DNA of 64,000 nucleotides, from assembly GCA_017470325.1 (NCBI GenBank), contig JAFUES010000007.1, forward strand, positions 112,205 to 176,204, read 5' to 3'. The notes below the pieces were generated by a model. That model was given only the letters and a program-made list of their open reading frames with translations. It ran no database searches and was not told the DNA's origin. A program made the position numbers and the translations under genes. Numbering within the stretch: the first letter of the stretch is position 1; the number at the start of each line of letters is the position of its first letter. Source of the stretch: Oscillospiraceae bacterium. Lineage in GTDB: Bacteria > Bacillota_A > Clostridia > Oscillospirales > Oscillospiraceae. Positions 8,024-14,073 of this stretch are shown here, piece by piece.

Positions 8024-8206
8024 AACCAGATCGTCCTCATTGCCAGCGACAGTGATTTCCTTCCGGTTGTCAAAATGGCCAGAAAAAGCGGGATCGATGT
8101 TTTACTCGATCCCATGAAACAGTTTCCAAAGCGCAGCATGCAGGAGCATGTGGACGGTATTGAAAGCCTTACGGATCAAATATATCCGTTAACTGCTTCC
8201 CATTGA
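8024..8206 (+). pseudogene. 3' fragment of a NYN-domain (LabA/DUF88-like) gene
   Basis: From 8024 the plus frame reads NQIVLIASDSDFLPVVKMA then RKSGIDVLLDPM and EHVDGIESL. This resembles the end of NYN-domain proteins, whose GDSDFxPxxKxARxxG motif holds catalytic Asp residues and whose C-terminus has LDPM and EHIDGL. There is no start codon or N-terminal part: upstream of 8024 the same DNA is the antisense of the holin remnant. It is a fragment joined by recombination. Confidence 0.55.
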
Positions 8207-8221
8207 GTTTTCCCTTATAGG

Positions 8222-8253
8222 CAAAAAAGAAGCCCCGGAGCGATCCGGGGCTT
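8222..8253 (-). terminator. Terminator after hicB
   Basis: AAGCCCCGGA (8230-8239) and TCCGGGGCTT (8244-8253) around GCGA, followed on the minus strand by CTTTTTT. Confidence 0.88.
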
Positions 8254-8257
8254 GCGG

Positions 8258-8650
8258 TTATGAGATATCCAGCTCTGCCTTGAGGGCTTTCTGCAGAATG
8301 AACGAAAAGTTGATGCCGTTCTTTTCAGCCAAAGTATTCAGCCAGGCCGGGATGCTGAGCGTTTTCTTGACCGCATAATTCCCGTAGAGTTTGCGGTAGG
8401 CGTCCGTATCCGCACTGATCAGCGACACGAATTGATCAGCGCCGCATTGAATGGCCTGCATCTCGGAAGGGGGCGCTGCAGGGATTTTCTCATCCTCCAT
8501 CGTCATTAGCATCAAATTCAAGGCATCCTGCGCCATATCCAGCGCCTCATTCAATGTTGCCCCATCCGTGAAGCAGTTTTCCACATCGGGGAAATTGACA
8601 AGATACCCGCTTGCATCCTTGGTAAAAACCGCGGGATAGACATACTTCAT
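8258..8650 (-). CDS. hicB: HicB family antitoxin
   Basis: A 130-aa protein beginning MKYVYPAVFTKDASGYLVNFPDVENCFTDG, the partial RNase-H-fold HicB core, with ATLNEALDMAQDAL. A C-terminal DNA-binding segment (VKKTLSIPAWLNTLAEKNGINFSFILQKAL) resembles ribbon-helix-helix/HicB HTH tails. It should neutralise HicA and repress the operon. GGAGG lies 8 bases before the ATG. It follows hicA on the same strand, with twin operators upstream of the pair. Confidence 0.93.
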   Translation of the reverse strand: MKYVYPAVFTKDASGYLVNFPDVENCFTDGATLNEALDMAQDALNLMLMTMEDEKIPAAPPSEMQAIQCGADQFVSLISADTDAYRKLYGNYAVKKTLSIPAWLNTLAEKNGINFSFILQKALKAELDIS

Positions 8651-8681
8651 GTTTTCGACCTCCTTTTTCAGGATGCGGGGT

Positions 8682-8873
8682 TTATTTCAACCCCGCTGCC
8701 TGTCTGATTGATTTAAGGGTCCCGGTTCGGACTTCCTCTGTGTTGTGCCTGCTCACCGGGAAGAACTTTCCTGTTATTGGGCTGAACCATATCTCATGAT
8801 TCCCGCCTTCATGGTGGAGGCTGCAACCTGCTTTTCGCAGTTCCTTTTTCAGCTCGCTGTATCTCAATGGCAT
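8682..8873 (-). CDS. hicA: HicA family mRNA interferase toxin
   Basis: About 63 aa, MPLRYSELKKELRKAGC, with the dsRBD-like HicA signature HHEGGNHEIWFSP and the C-terminal KFFPVSRHNTEEVRTGTLKSIRQAAG. The His in GGNHEIW is the expected catalytic residue for ribosome-independent mRNA cleavage. Two ATGs in tandem (8876 and 8873) follow AAAGAGAG; I took the second because the first is almost fused to the ribosome site. Gene order toxin-antitoxin is the usual one. It lies inside DNA rich in mobile fragments, so acquisition with the island is likely. Confidence 0.88.
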   Translation of the reverse strand: MPLRYSELKKELRKAGCSLHHEGGNHEIWFSPITGKFFPVSRHNTEEVRTGTLKSIRQAAGLK

Positions 8874-8892
8874 CATCTCTCTTTCTGTCTTA

Positions 8893-8944
8893 ATTATACT
8901 ACGTATCATTACGTACGTCAACACTTTTTACGTAAATTTACGTA
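8893..8944 (-). promoter_or_regulatory. hicAB promoter with two 16-bp operators
   Basis: Minus strand TTGACG (8921-8916), 17-base spacer, TATAAT (8898-8893). Two equal-size palindromes overlap or adjoin it. One is TACGTA-ATGA-TACGTA at 8900-8915, filling the -10/-35 spacer. The other is TACGTA-AATT-TACGTA at 8929-8944, just upstream of -35. Their centres are 29 bp apart. Binding by HicB or HicAB would block RNA polymerase. Confidence 0.85.
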
Positions 8945-8973
8945 TTTTCAGAAAGGCAACCGGGGGTCTGCAT

Positions 8974-9183
8974 ATGAAAAAACCGTATTATACATCCATG
9001 TTCACCCTGCGCAAGGATGGACGATATCAGGGCTACTGGCACGAGCTGGACCGAAGCGGAGAGCCCACTGGGCCGCGACATTGCTATCTTGACAAATATA
9101 GCAATCCTTTTTATTGTAAAAAAAAGCTGTTGCTCCTATATGAAATCAACTCCACATTCACAAAAGGCAACACTAGTTTTTAG
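8974..9183 (+). pseudogene. Truncated open frame, possibly the N-terminus of a phage-type integrase
   Basis: 69 codons starting MKKPYYTSMFTLRKDGRYQGYW with GPRHCYLD. The pattern resembles the small N-terminal AP2-like arm domain of clostridial tyrosine recombinases, which is followed in whole proteins by the core-binding domain. Here similarity stops after about residue 41 and the frame ends in low-complexity Lys/Leu/Thr codons. I do not recognise it with certainty. If correct, it marks the end of an integrated element next to the tRNA-Thr/Tyr genes. Confidence 0.4.
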
Positions 9184-9205
9184 TCGTAGGAGACTTTTTT
9201 GAGTG

Positions 9206-9358
9206 ATACAATTGCACATAGCTATTAAAGAATATCAAAGCGTAAAAGACTCTGGTTCTAAGGTAGGTATCTCTGAAACTTCAATTCGCCATGCCTGTAA
9301 TGGGACAGCAGTCAGGAAGACTGCTGGTGGTTTTGCGTGGCGATATGTAGCAGAGTAA
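9206..9358 (+). pseudogene. C-terminal fragment of a NUMOD-type homing endonuclease
   Basis: The frame reads AIKEYQSVKDSGSKVGISET then SIRHACNGTAVRKTAGGFAW and RYVAE-stop. This is the nuclease-associated modular DNA-binding repeat typical of HNH/GIY-YIG homing endonuclease tails (helix-turn-helix, then KTAGGFxWRY). No nuclease domain or start lies upstream in frame. It is A+T-rich compared with the flanks and is a remnant. Confidence 0.6.
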
Positions 9359-9406
9359 AATCAACGATAATTCTCATTTTGTTGAGATCGCAATCTTTAG
9401 CCAAGC

Positions 9407-9435
9407 AAAAGCACCGCTGACAAGCGGTGCTTTTT
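9407..9435 (-). terminator. Terminator after moaB/mog
   Basis: AAAAGCACCGCT (9407-9418) and AGCGGTGCTTTT (9423-9434) around GACA. It is symmetric enough to work on both strands and lies 22 bases past the moaB stop. Confidence 0.88.
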
Positions 9436-9456
9436 GGTGGTCTAATATTGGATCGT

Positions 9457-9960
9457 TTACTTCACCGGCTGGCCGCAGTCGGCAGAGCCTGCGGAATAGA
9501 GCATGTCCATCCCGTGATGGATCGGGCTCAGCACCGCATCAAGGTTTTCCTTCGCCGCCTTCTCGCTGCCGGGCAGATTCACGATCAGCGTCCGGCCGCG
9601 GATCCCGGCCGCGGAGCGGGACAGACAGCCGCGGGGCGTGATCTGTAAACTGGCATAACGCATAGCCTCTGGAATGCCGCGGGTCTCCCGTTCCACCACC
9701 GCAAGCGTCGCCTCCGGCGTGATGTCCCGGGGAGAAAAGCCCGTACCGCCGGTGGTCATCACAAGGCTGATCTTCAGTTCATCCGCGCACTTGATCAGTT
9801 CCGCCTGGATCTGATCCATCTCGTCCGGAATGATGGAGGTGTACACCACATCAAAGTCCGCGCCTTCCAGCATAGCCCGCACTGCCGGACCGCTGGTATC
9901 CACTCGCTCACCGCGAGACCCTTTGTCGCTGATGGTGATCACTGCTGCCGTGTATTTCAT
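9457..9960 (-). CDS. mog: Molybdenum cofactor biosynthesis protein, MoaB/Mog family
   Basis: A 167-aa single-domain protein of the MoCF fold: AAVITISDKGSRGERVDTSG, then MTTGGTGFSPRDITPEAT, and the LIVNLPGSEKAAKENL segment. The TGGTG motif binds the molybdopterin or ADP moiety. The family adenylylates molybdopterin before metal insertion; MoaB and Mog cannot be separated here. GGGGG precedes the ATG by about 9 bases. No other cofactor genes are adjacent. Confidence 0.9.
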   Translation of the reverse strand: MKYTAAVITISDKGSRGERVDTSGPAVRAMLEGADFDVVYTSIIPDEMDQIQAELIKCADELKISLVMTTGGTGFSPRDITPEATLAVVERETRGIPEAMRYASLQITPRGCLSRSAAGIRGRTLIVNLPGSEKAAKENLDAVLSPIHHGMDMLYSAGSADCGQPVK

Positions 9961-10067
9961 GGTCGTTCCCCCTCAAAGTCCAAATTGTGGTTTTATTATA
10001 AAGGATATTTGCCGTTTTGTACAGCCCCGGGCTTTCCCTTTCCCGAAATATAGAGATTATAGCATGC

Positions 10068-10254
10068 AAAAACTCCTCCTTTTCAGGAGGAGTTTTTTAA
10101 ATCGGTTATTATAGCCCGGAGCAGTATCCCGCTCCCTGGACCTGGCTGCCCGCTCAGCCGTTCAGCTACAAGGCCGCTGATGGCCTGCAAGTAAATTTTC
10201 CATGCGTTCGGGTTGTGGTGCCGATTACACCGATGGGTGACGCCCATCTCCTGA
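10068..10254 (-). ncRNA. Candidate 185-nt structured RNA with its own promoter and terminator
   Basis: A near-consensus promoter (TTGACA 10288-10283, TATAAT 10265-10260) predicts a start near 10253. A 12-bp bidirectional terminator (10068-10079/10085-10096) ends the transcript. Between them are hairpins GATGGG/CCCATC (10232-10248), GGTG/CACC (10217-10231), AGGCC/GGCCT (10171-10186) and GGAGC/GCTCC (10118-10135). Loop AATCGG of the second hairpin is complementary to CCGATT just before the terminator, and the 5' CAGGAG is complementary to the terminator arm. A 54-codon frame exists, but its stop lies inside the terminator stem and its ATG directly touches AGGAG. No known family recognised. Confidence 0.5.
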
Positions 10255-10259
10255 TTTGA

Positions 10260-10288
10260 ATTATACACAAATGTCCTTATTATGTCAA
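10260..10288 (-). promoter_or_regulatory. Consensus sigma-A promoter
   Basis: TTGACA and TATAAT, both perfect, spacer 17 bases (10266-10282). It is one of the strongest-looking promoters in the window. The 450-base gap between moaB and the Fe-S genes holds this promoter and the candidate RNA. The part from 10289 to 10417 shows only a weak small frame (start 10400) that runs through the promoter and is not convincing. Confidence 0.88.
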
Positions 10289-10417
10289 CAACTTTTTTGT
10301 GTATTTTCACATATTTTTTTCTTGTTTTCCCGCTAATCCCTGTAAGTTGTGTCAAATGGGCCGAAAATTGGTCCACCTCTACAACCTGTTGATCCGTCAT
10401 CTTTTGTCTTTCTTTTG

Positions 10418-11344
10418 TTACCTCAAAAAACCGTTGATGATCTGCTCCTCAGCCTGCTGCTCGCTCAGTCCCAGGGTCATCAGCTTGACCAACTGATCCC
10501 CCGCGATCTTGCCGATAGCCGCTTCATGCACCAGCATGGCGTCCACGTCATTGGCCTCCAAGGACGGGATTGCCAGGATGTGTCCCCTGTCCATGATGAT
10601 GGAGTCGCACTCCGTGTGGCCGCTGCAGGGAGCGTTTCCGGTGATGCGGGCATTGAAGGTCTGGGAAGAATCATCCCTGGCCACCGAACGGGACACTACG
10701 TCCGCCGTAGCCCCGGCGCCGTTGAGATTCACCTGATACCCGCTGACCGCGTTCTGGCTGCCGTGGGTCATCAGACGCTCCTTGACCACCAACTTTGCCC
10801 CCGCTGCCAGCTCCGCGATGGTCTGCCGGTCGGTGGAGTCTACGCCCTTGATCTGCTCCATTTCCATTTCCATGGAGCTGTTCTCCTCCAGATAGGCCTC
10901 GGTCACGGGGTTGAGGATGCGCTGTCCCTTGCCGTCGCCGGAGCCGTAATGCTTCTCCACATACTTCACCTTGGCATTTTTGCCCACGAAGAAACGGTGG
11001 ATGCCGTCGTGCTCGGAATCCTGGCTGCCGCAATTGTCGATCCCACAGCCGGCCACGATGACCACGTCACAGTCCTCGCCGATATAAAAATCATTGTAGA
11101 CGGTCTCCTTCAGGCCGCTGGCGGAAAGCACCACCGGAATGTGGACGCTCTCGTTCTTCGTGCCGGGCTTGATATGGATATCGATGCCGCTGCCGTTTTC
11201 CTTGGAAACGATATCGATGTTGGCTGTGGTGTTGCGCCCGGCCAGCTGGCCGTTGGCACGGAAATTATAGGCGCCCGAGGGTACGGAATGCAGGTCCGCG
11301 ATCTCCTCAATCAGCCGCTTTTGAATGGCGTCAAGCTTTACCAT
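10418..11344 (-). CDS. smsB: SufB/SufD-family scaffold of a minimal SMS-type Fe-S system
   Basis: A 308-aa SufBD protein, shorter than E. coli SufB (about 495 aa). Typical features are the beta-helix core and the conserved end VHEAAIGKIAGDQLVKLMTLGLSE followed by AEEQIINGFL. It carries Cys residues in GCGIDNCGSQD and NAPCSGHTECD that could ligate a cluster. It pairs with the SufC-like ATPase just upstream (15-base gap). No SufS, SufU or second SufBD gene is nearby, which fits the two-gene SMS (SUF-like minimal system). The start at 11344 follows GGGGAGG. Confidence 0.88.
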   Translation of the reverse strand: MVKLDAIQKRLIEEIADLHSVPSGAYNFRANGQLAGRNTTANIDIVSKENGSGIDIHIKPGTKNESVHIPVVLSASGLKETVYNDFYIGEDCDVVIVAGCGIDNCGSQDSEHDGIHRFFVGKNAKVKYVEKHYGSGDGKGQRILNPVTEAYLEENSSMEMEMEQIKGVDSTDRQTIAELAAGAKLVVKERLMTHGSQNAVSGYQVNLNGAGATADVVSRSVARDDSSQTFNARITGNAPCSGHTECDSIIMDRGHILAIPSLEANDVDAMLVHEAAIGKIAGDQLVKLMTLGLSEQQAEEQIINGFLR

Positions 11345-11359
11345 CTGTTTTTCCTCCCC

Positions 11360-12088
11360 TCACTGCAGCTTCTGACATACGCTGACAGGCGCCGTGCGCC
11401 CGATCAGCTCCGGCAGGATCTCATCGGGGCTGCCCTGACGTGAGATCCGCCCATCTGCCAGAACAATGATCTCATCCGCGATCTGCAGGATCCGCTCCTG
11501 GTGGGAAATGATGACGATGGAACTGTCCTGGATCTCACTGCGCATCTTCTCAAAGATGCGGATCAAGTTCTGAAAGCTCCACAGATCGATCCCTGCCTCC
11601 GGCTCGTCAAACAGACTCAGCTTGGTCTGACGGGCCAGGAGCGTCGCGATCTCGATGCGTTTCAGCTCGCCGCCGGACAGGGAGGCGTTGATCTCCCGAT
11701 CGATATAGTCTCTGGCGCAGAGGCCCACTTCCGACAGATAAGAGCAGGCGGCGGATACAGAAAGGTTCTTTCCTGCTGCCAGCCGCAGCAGGTCCTGGAC
11801 CCGGATGCCCTTAAAGCGCACCGGCTGCTGAAAGGCAAAACTGATGCCCAGCTTGGCCCGCTCGGTGATCCCAAGTGCCGTGATGTCCTGCCCATCCAGC
11901 AGGATTTGGCCGGAAATAGGCTGTTCGATGCCCATGATCAGCCGGGCCAGTGTGGATTTCCCGCTGCCGTTGGGGCCCGTGATCACCACAAATTTCCCGT
12001 TATCGATGGTGAGACTCAAGTCGTGGATGATCTCCTTTTCCCGCTCATCCTCGGTCACGGCAAAGCTCAATTCTTTTATCTCAAGCAT
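11360..12088 (-). CDS. smsC: SufC-family ATPase of the minimal Fe-S system
   Basis: A 242-aa ABC-type ATPase of the SufC group. Walker A is GPNGSGKSTLA, the signature LSGGELKRIEIA, Walker B LSLFDEPEAGIDLW (the EAGIDLW form is SufC-specific), and the H-loop IVIISHQERIL. It is cytosolic and drives cluster assembly on the SufBD partner rather than transport. TAGGAGTG precedes the ATG. It is the first gene of the pair; no Rrf2/IscR regulator gene or obvious binding site is seen. Confidence 0.93.
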   Translation of the reverse strand: MLEIKELSFAVTEDEREKEIIHDLSLTIDNGKFVVITGPNGSGKSTLARLIMGIEQPISGQILLDGQDITALGITERAKLGISFAFQQPVRFKGIRVQDLLRLAAGKNLSVSAACSYLSEVGLCARDYIDREINASLSGGELKRIEIATLLARQTKLSLFDEPEAGIDLWSFQNLIRIFEKMRSEIQDSSIVIISHQERILQIADEIIVLADGRISRQGSPDEILPELIGRTAPVSVCQKLQ

Positions 12089-12120
12089 GATACTACACTC
12101 CTAAATTTCAGTTCTTGCCT

Positions 12121-12149
12121 ATTGTACTCGAAAACAATCATATTTGCAA
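12121..12149 (-). promoter_or_regulatory. Promoter of the Fe-S operon
   Basis: Minus strand TTGCAA (12149-12144), 17-base spacer, TACAAT (12126-12121). The predicted start is about 25 bases before the smsC ATG. Confidence 0.75.
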
Positions 12150-12210
12150 CTTCTCGTGTCCGGCAGGTGTAAAGATTCTGCCCACGGACCCATCTCCCTG
12201 TTGCCTGCGC

Positions 12211-12243
12211 AAAACAAAAGGCCGCCCCAAACGAGGCGGCCTT
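12211..12243 (-). terminator. Second terminator downstream of tRNA-Arg
   Basis: AAGGCCGCC (12218-12226) and GGCGGCCTT (12235-12243) followed on the minus strand by TTGTTTTG. It would stop read-through from the tRNA-Arg region into the Fe-S operon promoter. Confidence 0.75.
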
Positions 12244-12302
12244 CTGCATAACCTTTACACTTAAGACGCCATGCATTCAGCCTCTGAGCCGCATAGGGCG
12301 GG

Positions 12303-12352
12303 TATGGGAGGGGATTGTGTATCCCCTCCCATAAATTTGAGCGAAGCGGATC
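12303..12352 (-). repeat. Dispersed hairpin repeat, copy A
   Basis: A perfect 13-bp stem (12303-12315/12321-12333) with a 5-base loop is followed on the plus strand by ATTTGAGCGAAGCGGATC (12335-12352). The same 18-base motif with a similar AGGGGA/TCCCCT stem recurs at 21486-21533. Both copies lie just 3' of a tRNA and its terminator. Confidence 0.75.
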
Positions 12353-12363
12353 TTTCATGCGTA

Positions 12364-12409
12364 GCATACCAAAAAACGACGTGTCAAAACACGTCGTTTT
12401 TTGGTATGC
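12364..12409 (-). terminator. Long terminator hairpin overlapping the tRNA-Arg 3' end
   Basis: Perfect 21-bp inverted repeat, arms 12364-12384 and 12389-12409, loop CAAA. The right arm contains the last eight bases of the tRNA (GCATACCA on the RNA), so the unprocessed transcript can pair its acceptor end with the terminator. Confidence 0.85.
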
Positions 12410-12478
12410 CCGACAGGATTCGAACCTGCGACCTTTGGAGTCGGAGTCCAACACTCTATCCAGCTGAGCTACGGGCAC
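12402..12478 (-). tRNA. tRNA-Arg (anticodon CCG)
   Basis: 77 bases with encoded CCA; acceptor GTGCCCG with CGGGCAT (first pair G-U). Anticodon arm TTGGA-CTCCGAC-TCCAA gives CCG. T loop GGTTCGAATCC. Confidence 0.92.
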
Positions 12479-12588
12479 ATATTTTTCCATTCCGGATTCA
12501 CGAAATGGATTATACATCAGCATCGGTCAATTGTCAAAGGGATTTCGCAAAAGTATACTCGCGTCGTTTAAGATCCCCGTAGGGTGCA

Positions 12589-12618
12589 TTGACAAGCGCC
12601 GCGCCGTTGTGATAGAAT
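12589..12618 (+). promoter_or_regulatory. Promoter of the cobalamin-riboswitch operon
   Basis: TTGACA (12589-12594), 18-base spacer, TAGAAT (12613-12618), about 10 bases before the riboswitch P1 stem. Confidence 0.7.
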
Positions 12619-12634
12619 TTTATAAAATTATATA

Positions 12635-12811
12635 GAGCAGCGGTGCCCTCGACATGCCGCGCATGGGCCGAGGGGTAAAAGGGAAACAGGTGCGAATCCT
12701 GTACGATCCCGTCACTGTATTTGGGGAGTGCAAGACCGAAAGGCCACTGGGGAATCCCGGGAAGGCGGCCTTGCATGCGGATCCATGAGCCAGGAAACCT
12801 GCCGTCTGCTC
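12635..12811 (+). promoter_or_regulatory. Cobalamin riboswitch aptamer
   Basis: P1 closes as GAGCAG (12635-12640) with CTGCTC (12806-12811). The core contains GGGAAACAGGTGCGAATCC, the CCCGTCACTGTA stretch, GGCCACTGGGGAATCCCGGGAAGG and the B12 box AGCCAGGAAACCTGCC at 12788-12803. It senses adenosylcobalamin or a related corrinoid and should switch off the downstream chelatase/lipoprotein/ABC operon when the ligand is plentiful. The following hairpin at 12892 is the probable transcription-termination platform. Confidence 0.94.
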
Positions 12812-12891
12812 GGGTATTCGGGCTTTGCCCGGGCCACGAGGAATTGGTCGACCCAGGATCGCGCTGTCTGTGACAGGGCTTGTTTGTGTTG

Positions 12892-12918
12892 CCTTTTCCT
12901 CCGGGAGAAGGTTTTTTT
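12892..12918 (+). terminator. Riboswitch expression-platform terminator
   Basis: CCTTTTCC and GGAGAAGG pair around a short loop and run into seven T. It lies between the B12 aptamer and the first gene. Confidence 0.8.
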
Positions 12919-12969
12919 GTGTCCAAAATACCATTCCAGGTATTTACATATGAAAATGGAGGAAGTACA

Positions 12970-14013
12970 ATGAAAAAAACTCTTGCTTATCTGTTGATCG
13001 CCGTCATGCTGGTCGGCGTGCTCAGCGGCTGCGGCAGCAGCCAGACCGCTACGAGCCAGCCCGCAGCCACGGAGGCGCCGGCCGCTGAGGCGGAAGCCCC
13101 TGCCGCCCAGCAGGAGGAGGCCGCCCCCGCTGAGGACGCTGCTCCTGCGGAGGAAGAAGAGGAAGAAGAAAACTACGAGACCGGCGACGCCTCTCTGGAT
13201 GACCCCCTGAACCAGGACGACATTGGTGAGGCAGAACTGCTGGTCGTCAGCTTCGGCACCAGCTTCAATGACAACCGCCGCCTCACCGTCGGCGGGATCG
13301 AGCGCGCTCTGATCGCCGCCTTCCCTGAGCTAAGCGTACGCCGCGGCTTCACCAGCCAGATCATCATCGACCATGTGCTCTCCCGGGACGGCGAGGTCAT
13401 CGACAATGTGACCGAGGCGTTGGATCGGGCAGTTGCCAACGGTGTCAAGACCTTGGTCGTACAGCCCACCCACCTGATGCACGGCTATGAATATACCGAT
13501 CTGGTGGAGGAATTGGCCGGTTACTCCGATGCTTTCGACAAGGTCATCGTCTCCGAGCCGCTTTTGACCAGCGACGAGGATTTCGCCGCCGTGGCCAAGA
13601 TCATCGTTGACGCCACCGCCGAGTATGACGACGGCGAGACGGCCATCTGCTTCATGGGCCATGGCACCGAGGCCGACTCCAATGTGGTCTACGCCCAGAT
13701 GCAGCAGGTCCTGGCCGACATGGGCGCCGAGAACTATTTCGTCGGCACCGTGGAGGCGACCCCCTCTGTGGAGGATGTGCTGGAGATGGTCAAGGCCGGC
13801 AACTACTCCAAGGTGGTCCTGGAGCCCCTGATGATCGTAGCGGGTGACCACGCCAACAACGACATGGCCGGCGACGAGGAGGACTCCTGGAAGTCCATTT
13901 TTGAGGCCGAGGGCTACGATGTGACCTGCCTGGTCCGCGGTCTGGGTGAGATGGAAGAGATCCAGCAGATCTTCGTGCAGCATACCCAGGCGGCCATCGA
14001 CGCGGCGGCCTGA
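12970..14013 (+). CDS. cbiK: Surface lipoprotein related to anaerobic cobalt chelatase CbiK
   Basis: 347 aa. The signal peptide ends LSGC (lipid Cys21), then an Ala/Pro/Glu-rich linker runs to about residue 75. The rest is a CbiK-type type II chelatase: VVSFGTSFNDNRRLTVGGIE, PTHLMHGYEYTDL and ICFMGHGTEADSN. The two His residues (in HLMHG and MGHG) correspond to CbiK metal-binding positions; the second His of the usual TEHxAN segment is Ala here. CbiK inserts Co2+ into sirohydrochlorin and is normally cytosolic, although a periplasmic form is known in Desulfovibrio. Its export and its place before a metal-chelate importer suggest tetrapyrrole or corrinoid capture, or metal swapping (inference). 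GGAGG precedes the ATG. Confidence 0.88.
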   Translation: MKKTLAYLLIAVMLVGVLSGCGSSQTATSQPAATEAPAAEAEAPAAQQEEAAPAEDAAPAEEEEEEENYETGDASLDDPLNQDDIGEAELLVVSFGTSFNDNRRLTVGGIERALIAAFPELSVRRGFTSQIIIDHVLSRDGEVIDNVTEALDRAVANGVKTLVVQPTHLMHGYEYTDLVEELAGYSDAFDKVIVSEPLLTSDEDFAAVAKIIVDATAEYDDGETAICFMGHGTEADSNVVYAQMQQVLADMGAENYFVGTVEATPSVEDVLEMVKAGNYSKVVLEPLMIVAGDHANNDMAGDEEDSWKSIFEAEGYDVTCLVRGLGEMEEIQQIFVQHTQAAIDAAA

Positions 14014-14031
14014 TCCCGTTACAAATCCAAA

Positions 14032-14058
14032 AGGCCCGGAGTTTTCCGGGCCTGTTTT
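14032..14058 (+). terminator. Intra-operon hairpin after cbiK
   Basis: AGGCCCGGA (14032-14040) and TCCGGGCCT (14045-14053) with GTTTTATT after it. It probably makes cbiK more abundant than the downstream genes. Confidence 0.8.
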
Positions 14059-14073
14059 ATTCAGGTGATGAAA

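Noticed and set aside
7481..9440. Direct-repeat attachment sites for the degraded island
   Set aside because: I looked for a copy of the tRNA-Tyr or tRNA-Thr 3' end near 9360-9440 and saw none.
10083..10400. 105-codon minus-strand frame after smsB
   Set aside because: It runs through a consensus promoter and ends in a terminator stem; the candidate RNA explains the region better.
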